From CAYONM01 sp964405325 (GTDB lineage: Bacteria > Planctomycetota > UBA11346), in NCBI GenBank assembly GCA_964405325.1, contig CAYONM010000016.1:1-31338 (forward strand): a stretch of DNA of 31,338 nt, read 5' to 3'. A program made the translations under genes and the position numbers. Position 1 is the first letter of the stretch; every line of letters starts with the position of its first letter. This document shows, in pieces, positions 25,516-31,338 of the stretch. Under the pieces are notes generated by a model that saw nothing but the letters and a program-made list of their open reading frames with translations, did not search any database and was not told the DNA's origin.

Positions 25516-26103
25516 ATGATTTACCTGGCCAGCCAAAGTCCCCAACGCTCGCAACTGCTCACTGAGGCTGGTCTCGCCTTTCAGGTGGTAACCAGTGCTT
25601 GCGATGAAGAAGCGATCGCTGTCCCCCACCCCCAAGCTTGTGCGGTGGAACGCGCTCGCGGCAAAGCCTTGGCTGTGGCAGCAGCAGACGCGCCGGCTCC
25701 CGGGGTGATCCTTGCTGCCGATACCGTGGTGAGTCTGGGTACGGAACGTATCGGCAAGCCAAGCGATCGAGCACATGCGCGCGACATCCTTCGTCGCCTG
25801 CAGGGCACCACCCATGTGGTGTCCACCGCACACTGCTGTCGCGTGGTAGGCGGTCGCGAGGCCGTGGGCGTCGCCTTCACCAAGGTGACCATGAAGCCCA
25901 TGAGCCAGGCGGAAATCGATGCTTACGTCGAATCCGGCGAGAGTGACCAACGTGCCGGGGCCTACGCCATCCAGGAACGCGGTGATCAATACGTCGCCGA
26001 TCTGGAGGGCGAATTCGACACCGTGGTCGGCTTGAATCTGGCCACCGTGCTGCGTCTGGTACGCGAGGTCAGCAACCAAGCAGCGGAACGGATGGCGCCA
26101 TGA
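25516..26103 (+). CDS. maf: Maf-family nucleoside triphosphate pyrophosphatase
   Basis: Maf/YhdE proteins hydrolyse dTTP, UTP or related and modified nucleotides to monophosphates. The 195-residue protein has LASQSPQRSQLL (the SxSPRR-type phosphate site), DEE, ERARGKA, the catalytic AADTVV (D69), GKP, RDILRRLQGTTHVVST and a C-terminal AYAIQERG with VVGL. Pyrophosphatase specificity cannot be read from this. Its stop overlaps the start of the phosphoesterase gene (ATGA, 26100-26103), so the two are coupled. No strong Shine-Dalgarno sequence is visible before the ATG at 25516. Confidence 0.95.
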   Translation: MIYLASQSPQRSQLLTEAGLAFQVVTSACDEEAIAVPHPQACAVERARGKALAVAAADAPAPGVILAADTVVSLGTERIGKPSDRAHARDILRRLQGTTHVVSTAHCCRVVGGREAVGVAFTKVTMKPMSQAEIDAYVESGESDQRAGAYAIQERGDQYVADLEGEFDTVVGLNLATVLRLVREVSNQAAERMAP

Positions 26104-26873
26104 TCGCGATTCTCTCCGATGTCCACAGTAACGCCGAAGCCCTGGAAGCGGTGATGGAGATCTGCGATGGGCTTGGGGTGGAACGCTACTGGTGCCTGGG
26201 CGATGTGATCGGCTATGGTCCGGATCCAGTCGCGGTCAGCAAGATCGCGCTGCAGCACTTTGAGGTCAGCCTGATGGGCAATCACGAAGAGGCCCTGGTC
26301 ACCGGCCGCCATCGCTTCAATCCCTACGCTGCCCAGGCCATTGACTGGACTCGTACCCAGCTGACAGCCAGCAATCCGCTGACGCGCTTTTTCGGCAAGA
26401 GGGACAAGGCAGATTTCATGCAATGGTATGGCCTGCGGAAAAACTTCGAGCTCCGCGGTGAGGTTCTGATGGTGCACGGCTCGATCTACGACCCGGTGCA
26501 CGACTATGTCGATGAACCGGAAAATCCCATCGAGGCGGACCAGCTGATCAATACCCTCAACCACGATTTCACCGGCTTCGACATCTGCTTCGCCGGGCAT
26601 AATCACACCCCCTTCCTCTCGACACCGGTGGGAACCATCATCCCACACGACCAGCAGACGGAATTCCGACTGCCCAAGGGGCACAAGGCCTATGTCTGTG
26701 TCGGTTCGGTGGGGCAACCCCGCGATCGCGACAACCGCGCCAGTTTCGCGATTTTGGATGACGAGGTGCTGCGCTTCTACCGGATCCCCTATCCCGTTCA
26801 GACCACCCAGCGCAAGATCCTGGATGTGGGTTTGCATCCCTTTCTGGCCGAACGCTTGGGTAAAGGTATCTGA
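26100..26873 (+). CDS. Calcineurin-like metallophosphoesterase
   Basis: The 257-residue protein shows the metal-binding motifs of the family in order: SDVHSN (D7, H9), GDVIGYGPDP (D35), GNHEEA (N61, H62), VHGS and AGHNHTP, then a C-terminal GSVGQPRD. The GYGPDP form is typical of the YfcE-like and protein-phosphatase or diadenosine-tetraphosphatase-like bacterial subgroup. It is cytosolic, without signal peptide or TM helix. Given the cluster of Ser/Thr kinases elsewhere in the window, phosphoprotein substrates are possible, but nothing ties it to them. It is translationally coupled to maf, which suggests a nucleotide-related role. Confidence 0.92.
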   Translation: MIAILSDVHSNAEALEAVMEICDGLGVERYWCLGDVIGYGPDPVAVSKIALQHFEVSLMGNHEEALVTGRHRFNPYAAQAIDWTRTQLTASNPLTRFFGKRDKADFMQWYGLRKNFELRGEVLMVHGSIYDPVHDYVDEPENPIEADQLINTLNHDFTGFDICFAGHNHTPFLSTPVGTIIPHDQQTEFRLPKGHKAYVCVGSVGQPRDRDNRASFAILDDEVLRFYRIPYPVQTTQRKILDVGLHPFLAERLGKGI

Positions 26874-26957
26874 CCATCAATCCGATCGACACTGCCGACG
26901 GCGGGATGCGTGTCTCGCGCAAGCCATGACCGTAACCGTTGGCAGCACTGGCGGGGT

Positions 26958-27854
26958 TTATACCCCCGGATTGACCAGATGCCGCCGGATCGCCTCCATG
27001 GCCAAGGACAGCTCCCGCCCATTGGTGATACGGTTCGCTCGACGAATGATGGGTTCCATCTTGGTCGCTGCCGCGACATCACGCAGATACGTGATAATAC
27101 CGTCTGGGCCGGCTTTGCGGTCTTCGGCATAACACAACAAGCGGAATACCTGTAACCGTGCATCTGGCTGGGCATGCATCAGGTGCTCAGCAAATAAACT
27201 GCTGGAGCGGGCGGCGACCAGGGCATCGCTATAGCGCTTGGCCAAGCCCTCCAGGGTGTGCTCATCCCCGGTCCGCGTGCGGAAACCATTCTCCGGATCC
27301 GGCCATTCCTGGATATTGGCCAAGCAATTGATGATGGTGTCGATGCCATCGGACTTCTCTGCCATTTTAGGAAATTTTTCGTAATTATGCGCCAAGTAAT
27401 CCCGTGCCTGGGCATCGACAATCCGCTTCGACTTCAGGAATTGCCGAAATCGCTGGAATTCATGCGGATCACCCAAAAGAAAAAGATCACTCGCTAAAAG
27501 AATATCCTGGGCTTCGTTTTCACTGTCGTTACTGCGATAGCGTCTAGCCCGGTAGGTCCAGATCAGGATCCTTTCACCGCTGGCGTAGCTGGGTTTGATG
27601 CTGATCTGACTGTCGTAGAGATACTGACGCTCCAAGTAGATGGTCTCGTCCACCTCCTCGGTGTGGATATGGAACATGGGTTCCAACAGGACCGGATGCG
27701 GTTTGTTGAGAATCGACCTGGACAGGGTGAGCAGATGCTCGCTCAAACCGAGCGCATCCAGGAAAGCCATATTGAGTACTGCGCCTTTCGCCATAAAGAG
27801 ATTGTTTCGCATAAAAGACCATTTCGCAAGGCCACTTGCTCCGCTATTCGCCAT
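26958..27854 (-). CDS. Protein of unknown function, lower GC than neighbours
   Basis: The frame ends at a TAA at 26958. I take the ATG at 27854 (MANSGASGLAKWSFMRNN, 298 residues) as start, but ATGs at 27812 and 27794 are also possible and no ribosome site decides between them. The middle part (HIHTEEVDETIYLERQYLYD, then RILIWTYRARRYRS and ILLASDLFLLGDPHEFQRF) looks like a folded alpha/beta protein. The C-terminal part is helical with many charged residues. There is no signal peptide or TM helix. Base composition is visibly less GC-rich than the flanking genes, which hints at later acquisition. It stands alone, divergent from hom by about 80 bp. No family is recognised. Confidence 0.7.
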   Translation of the reverse strand: MANSGASGLAKWSFMRNNLFMAKGAVLNMAFLDALGLSEHLLTLSRSILNKPHPVLLEPMFHIHTEEVDETIYLERQYLYDSQISIKPSYASGERILIWTYRARRYRSNDSENEAQDILLASDLFLLGDPHEFQRFRQFLKSKRIVDAQARDYLAHNYEKFPKMAEKSDGIDTIINCLANIQEWPDPENGFRTRTGDEHTLEGLAKRYSDALVAARSSSLFAEHLMHAQPDARLQVFRLLCYAEDRKAGPDGIITYLRDVAAATKMEPIIRRANRITNGRELSLAMEAIRRHLVNPGV

Positions 27855-27933
27855 TTCACAATCCGTAGGCCATAGGTTGCCTGACGGGTAGGGATGGCGA
27901 CCATCTCCATGTCGACTGCTATAAAGGATTCGC

Positions 27934-29226
27934 ATGCAGCATACCTGCCATATTGGTTTGATCGGTTGGGGTACCGTCGGCAGCGGTGTGATCGACATCC
28001 TGGCCCATCAGGACGAGCAGATCGCCAATCGCTGCGGCATCTTGCCCAAAGTGAAGGCCGTCGTAACGCGTTCTCCTGAGCGCGAACGCACCCAGGACAT
28101 TGGTGACACAGCACTCGGTAGCGACGTGTCACTGATCCTCGACGATCCAGACATCAGCATCGTGCTACTGCTGGTTGGTGGCACGACCGTCGCCAAGGAC
28201 ATGTGCCTGGCCTGCTTGCGCGCCGGCAAGCATGTGGTTACCGCAAACAAGGCCATTATCGCCGAACATTGGGACGAACTGTTCCGTTGCGCCAGGCAGC
28301 AGAACGTCTGTCTGGTATATGAGGCTGCTGTGGCTGGCGGTATTCCGATCATCGATGTTCTACGCGATAGCTACATCGCCAATCGTATCGATGCCGTGCA
28401 TGGCATCCTCAATGGCACCTGCAATTACGTCCTGACCATGATGGAAGAGCAGCAGCTGCCCTATGAAGAAGCCCTGCGTCAGGCCCAAGAACTGGGATAT
28501 GCCGAGGCCGATCCCACACTGGATGTCGACGGTACCGATACGGCACACAAACTCGTGATCCTGACCCGCTTGGCCTATCAGACCGCCGTAACCATGGACC
28601 AGGTTTCGGTCACTGGAATCCAACACATCAACGAAGCGGACATCCGCGCTGCTGCGCAATTGGGTATGCGGATCCGGCTTCTCGGCAGTGCCAAGCGCAG
28701 TCATGATGGCATCCGTGTCTGCGTCGCACCATCCCTCGTGCCCATCGACCACCCGCTGGCCAGCATCCGCTTGAATTACAACGCTGTGAACGTCGAGGCC
28801 CATGCCGCCGGTAAGCAGCTGCTGGTCGGACAAGGCGCCGGCGCCCTGCCCACCGCCAGCGCCGTTTTATCCGACACCATGGCACTGGCCTGTGGTGCCC
28901 GGAACTACCAAGATCCACGCCTGACCGGTGAACCCTTGGTGGATTTACCCATCCAAGCGGACGATCTCGATGCCAAGATCACGGCCTATATCCGTTTTAC
29001 CGTCAGCGACCGGACCGGAACCCTGGCTCGGATCTGCACCCGCCTACGCGACCACGACATTTCCGTGCTCAGCATCCATCAGGATGTACCGGCCGACTCC
29101 GAACACGTCCATATCATCGTGCTCACCCATCCCTGCCGCGCCGAGGACCTTCGTGCCTGCCTGAAGACCATCGGCTCCAATGATGATCAGACCGGCCCAC
29201 TGGTGGTGATGGAACGGCTCGACTGA
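27934..29226 (+). CDS. hom: Homoserine dehydrogenase with C-terminal ACT domain
   Basis: The enzyme reduces aspartate semialdehyde to homoserine with NAD(P)H, on the route to threonine and methionine. The 430-residue protein has the Rossmann start HIGLIGWGTVGSGV, VTANKA, YEAAVAGGIPII, LNGTCNYVLTMM, GYAEADPTLDVDGTDTAHKLVIL with the catalytic lysine region, and GAGALPTASAVLSD. The last 80 residues (from about IRFTVSDRTGTLARICTRL) form an ACT domain that usually gives feedback control by threonine. It is the free-standing form, not fused to aspartokinase. An AAGGA site lies just before the ATG. A strong terminator follows at 29261. Confidence 0.97.
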   Translation: MQHTCHIGLIGWGTVGSGVIDILAHQDEQIANRCGILPKVKAVVTRSPERERTQDIGDTALGSDVSLILDDPDISIVLLLVGGTTVAKDMCLACLRAGKHVVTANKAIIAEHWDELFRCARQQNVCLVYEAAVAGGIPIIDVLRDSYIANRIDAVHGILNGTCNYVLTMMEEQQLPYEEALRQAQELGYAEADPTLDVDGTDTAHKLVILTRLAYQTAVTMDQVSVTGIQHINEADIRAAAQLGMRIRLLGSAKRSHDGIRVCVAPSLVPIDHPLASIRLNYNAVNVEAHAAGKQLLVGQGAGALPTASAVLSDTMALACGARNYQDPRLTGEPLVDLPIQADDLDAKITAYIRFTVSDRTGTLARICTRLRDHDISVLSIHQDVPADSEHVHIIVLTHPCRAEDLRACLKTIGSNDDQTGPLVVMERLD

Positions 29227-29260
29227 ATCAGCGCCACCGCCATCGTTTGACTGTTTCTGG

Positions 29261-29295
29261 CACCAGGCCCCGATCCAGTGGATCGGGGCCTGGTG
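29261..29295 (+). terminator. Intrinsic terminator-like hairpin after hom
   Basis: A perfect 16-bp stem CACCAGGCCCCGATCC / GGATCGGGGCCTGGTG (29261-29276 and 29280-29295) has a 3-base loop AGT and is followed only by GTTTA, so the T tract is weak. It separates hom from the parS region. Confidence 0.75.
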
Positions 29296-29333
29296 GTTTA
29301 AGTCTAGGTTGCCACTATATAAGGGTTTCTGTA

Positions 29334-29349
29334 CGTTCCACGTGGAACA
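29334..29349. promoter_or_regulatory. parS-like centromere site 1
   Basis: CGTTCCACGTGGAACA is a 14-bp palindrome with mismatched outer bases, close to the bacterial parS consensus TGTTTCACGTGAAACA bound by ParB. It lies 263 bp before parA. Confidence 0.85.
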
Positions 29350-29494
29350 TAGGTCTTCGATTCGATCTTATGATGCCTTGCCACCAGCCGTCTTTAAGGC
29401 TCATTTTCGGCACTTTATAACAAGATACACGCTTCTCTTCAGCATAACCCACCAGATAGGAGATATCATCAAATCGAGAGACTGAGCAGAGCCT

Positions 29495-29510
29495 TGTTCC
29501 ACGTGGAACA
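29495..29510. promoter_or_regulatory. parS centromere site 2
   Basis: TGTTCCACGTGGAACA is a perfect 16-bp palindrome matching parS with a C/G change at one symmetric pair. It lies 102 bp before parA and 161 bp from the first site. The 145 bases between the sites are less GC-rich and hold no convincing gene or DnaA box. Confidence 0.92.
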
Positions 29511-29612
29511 TCAGGGTATTGCCATAGATCGATCCCATTCAGAAGCATCATCATCAGGGATTCCAAGCTCACTGCACATTGCCAAGTCACCACAGGCATC
29601 CACTATACCGCC

Positions 29613-30338
29613 ATGGCCTCCATTATCAGTATCGCCAATCAGAAAGGTGGGGTCGGCAAGACCACAACCGCTGTCAATCTAGCTGACTACGCCAGTTTGT
29701 CTGGTCTCCACGTCGCCTTGATCGATAATGACCCGCAAGGCAATGCCAGCTCGGTATTTGGCCAGGGGAGCTCCGATGGCTGCTTCTTTCTACACGGCAC
29801 CCTACTTCACGAAGTCCGTCCCGGTCTCAGCCTGGGTCCGAGCTCACCCGAGTTACTGGATATCGACAATCTCGCACCGAGAAATGTCAGCCGCCGACTC
29901 CAACGTCATATCGAGCAGCTCAAAACCACCTGCGATCTGATCATCATCGACTGCCCACCGAGTCTGACCACCATTCCACAAGAATCTTTTGCGGTTTCCG
30001 ACCTCGTACTCATTCCTATTCAATGCGAGTACTATGCGATGGAAGGTCTCAGTCAGCTGATCAGTGTCCTGCAGGCCATGGATGACGCACAGCGACCTGC
30101 CCACACGCGACTCCTGCTCACCATGGAAAATGCCGAGATCACCTTGAACCGTGAGGTCGCCGCCGAGATCCGACGCTATTTTCCTGGTGACTGCCTCCAG
30201 ACCGCTATTCCGCGCGACGCTCATCTCGCCACGGCCCCCAGTCACAACGCCACTATTCGTGAATTTGAACCCCTGTGCGAGGGCGCGCTCGCCTATCTGC
30301 ACGTCACCAAGGAGTTGCTGCATGCCATTCGGCAATGA
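29613..30338 (+). CDS. parA: Chromosome-partitioning ATPase ParA (Soj)
   Basis: ParA is a Walker-type ATPase that drives segregation of ParB-parS complexes on the nucleoid. The 241-residue protein has the deviant Walker A KGGVGKTTT (residues 11-19), NLADYAS, the Walker A' region DNDPQGNASS, IIIDCPPSL (Walker B) and PIQCEYYAMEGL. It is the short chromosomal type without an N-terminal helix-turn-helix. No clear ribosome site precedes the ATG. Two parS sites lie just upstream. It overlaps parB by 17 bp. Confidence 0.97.
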   Translation: MASIISIANQKGGVGKTTTAVNLADYASLSGLHVALIDNDPQGNASSVFGQGSSDGCFFLHGTLLHEVRPGLSLGPSSPELLDIDNLAPRNVSRRLQRHIEQLKTTCDLIIIDCPPSLTTIPQESFAVSDLVLIPIQCEYYAMEGLSQLISVLQAMDDAQRPAHTRLLLTMENAEITLNREVAAEIRRYFPGDCLQTAIPRDAHLATAPSHNATIREFEPLCEGALAYLHVTKELLHAIRQ

Positions 30339-31191
30339 TTCCGGACTCGGCAAGAGCATTGCCGACGTGCTGCGTACCACCCCAAAGAGCAAGGATGCCA
30401 ATCGTGGCTTCCTGGAGGTGGATCTGGACTCGATCCGACCACCGGCTGAGAACCCACGGCGTCTGTTTAAACAGGAAGAATTGGAAGAATTGGCCGCCAG
30501 TATTCGGATTCACGGCATTCTTCAGCCACTGGTTGTGCTGAAGCGTGCTGGTGGATACGAAATATTGAGTGGTGAACGCCGCTTTCGTGCTGCCAAAATG
30601 CTCGATCTCGATCGAGTTCCCGTTGTTGTCCGCGATGTCGATGACGAACAGCAGTGTGCCGAGCTACGCTTGATCGAGAATATCCAGCGTGAAGACCTGA
30701 ATCCTGTCGAATTGGCCCAGGCCTATATCGAGCTTCTGGAGATCCATGGCCTGACTCAGGAACAACTGGCCGATCGGCTCGGCAAAAAACGTTCCAGTAT
30801 CGCTAACAGTTTACGTTTACTTACTTTACCGAAGGAGTTGCTCCAAGCCTTAGTCGATACGGAAATCACCATGGGTCATGCCAAGGTTCTGCTTTCTCTT
30901 GATAACAAAGAGCAACAGAAGGCCTTGGCGCTTCGCATCGCCAACGAAGGACTGTCAGTCCGCGCTTTGGAACTGCTCGTCGCCCAGCAACAGGGGAAAA
31001 CAAACGGCTCCAGCAAACGGCCAGCCCCAGCACCGCACATTCGGGAACTGGAAGAGAACCTTCAACGTCTCTTCGGATGCAAGGTCAAAGTCAAGGAAAA
31101 GCGCGGTAAAGGCAATTTGACCGTGTTCTTCGAATCGGCGTCTGAATTTCAGGACCTGATCGCCAAGATGGATGAACTCCTGCGGAAGTAG
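30322..31191 (+). CDS. parB: Chromosome-partitioning protein ParB (Spo0J)
   Basis: ParB is a CTP-dependent clamp that loads at parS and spreads on DNA. The 289-residue protein has an N-terminal ParA-interacting segment (GLGKSIADVL), the CTP-binding domain with QEELEELAASIRIHGILQPL and the GERRFRAA motif, ENIQREDLNPVELAQAY, a helix-turn-helix (LTQEQLADRLGKKRSSIANSLRLLTLP) and a C-terminal dimerisation domain ending KVKEKRGKGNLTVFF. The ATG at 30322 is chosen over a longer open frame because AAGGAG lies 7 bases upstream and the N-terminus then matches the family. It lies within the end of parA, so the two are coupled. Confidence 0.97.
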   Translation: MPFGNDSGLGKSIADVLRTTPKSKDANRGFLEVDLDSIRPPAENPRRLFKQEELEELAASIRIHGILQPLVVLKRAGGYEILSGERRFRAAKMLDLDRVPVVVRDVDDEQQCAELRLIENIQREDLNPVELAQAYIELLEIHGLTQEQLADRLGKKRSSIANSLRLLTLPKELLQALVDTEITMGHAKVLLSLDNKEQQKALALRIANEGLSVRALELLVAQQQGKTNGSSKRPAPAPHIRELEENLQRLFGCKVKVKEKRGKGNLTVFFESASEFQDLIAKMDELLRK

Positions 31192-31286
31192 CTCGGAGCA
31201 GTCTGCCTTCGGTCCACCGCCAATAGTTGCCGAATAACATCCCAGCAATCGTCGGACGTTCTTTGTTCGCAGGCGTCACACCGGAC

Positions 31287-31338
31287 GGGTCCCTCAGAGG
31301 TCGAATTCGGCACGAATCCGATAAGCGCCAGGCGAGCG
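31287..31338. mobile_element. Left end of a second repeat-element copy, cut by the window edge
   Basis: These 52 bases match 10418-10469 with a single difference (A at 10457, C at 31326), in the same orientation, beginning GGGTCCCTCAGAGGTCG with the inverted-end motif TCCCTCAGAG. The rest lies outside. Like the first copy, it follows the 3' end of a + strand gene, here about 95 bp after parB. Confidence 0.85.

Noticed and set aside
29315..29599. 94-codon frame on the minus strand covering both parS sites.
   Set aside because: No ribosome site, no recognisable motif, and the MFHVE segment is simply the parS palindrome in translation.
29296..29612. Possible replication origin between hom and parA.
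   Set aside because: No DnaA boxes of the TTATNCACA type and no dnaA, dnaN or rsmG gene nearby; only the parS sites support closeness to the origin.

Overview
The window looks like ordinary chromosome of a Gram-negative, GC-rich bacterium, most likely from the PVC superphylum (Planctomycetota / Lentisphaerota / Verrucomicrobiota). The reasons are a pseudopilin with the H-X9-D C-terminal pattern, large multi-domain Ser/Thr kinases, an FHA-GAF-cyclase protein, and a Kdo pathway gene (kdsB) that implies an outer membrane. The phylum is an inference. No phage, CRISPR, tRNA or rRNA gene was found.

Layout. 1-1148: the end of a HepT-like (DUF86) protein on + converges with a gcvH2-ispF pair on -. 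1241-7911: a signalling operon on +, with a membrane-anchored Ser/Thr kinase, an FHA-GAF-class III nucleotide cyclase, a very small ORF, and a 1083-residue kinase carrying a concanavalin-like domain, 21-residue leucine-rich repeats and a C-type-lectin-like end. 8349-11610: an unknown protein, a two-TM sensor-like protein translationally coupled to a pseudopilin, a 290-bp repeat element with inverted ends, and a lipoprotein. 11629-17306: a bidirectional terminator, kdsB-pyrG on -, xseA on +, then three unknown, tightly coupled envelope-type genes on -.

17432-22344: a GlmU pyrophosphorylase that lacks its acetyltransferase half, gcvT-gcvH, and a complete EF-P beta-lysylation module (epmB diverging from efp-epmA). 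22416-22718: a decayed remnant of murQ. 22740-26873: an unknown 457-residue protein coupled to hemL on -, and maf coupled to a calcineurin-like phosphoesterase on +. 26958-29226: an unknown protein diverging from homoserine dehydrogenase. 29261-31191: a terminator, two parS palindromes and the parA-parB segregation genes, which suggests fair proximity to the chromosome origin. The window ends inside a second copy of the repeat element.

The most distinctive parts are the kinase/FHA-cyclase/kinase-LRR-lectin operon, which by domain logic could link protein phosphorylation to cyclic nucleotide production, and the repeat with TCCCTCAGAG ends. Genes are packed tightly, with many 4-bp ATGA/GTGA overlaps and short convergent overlaps.
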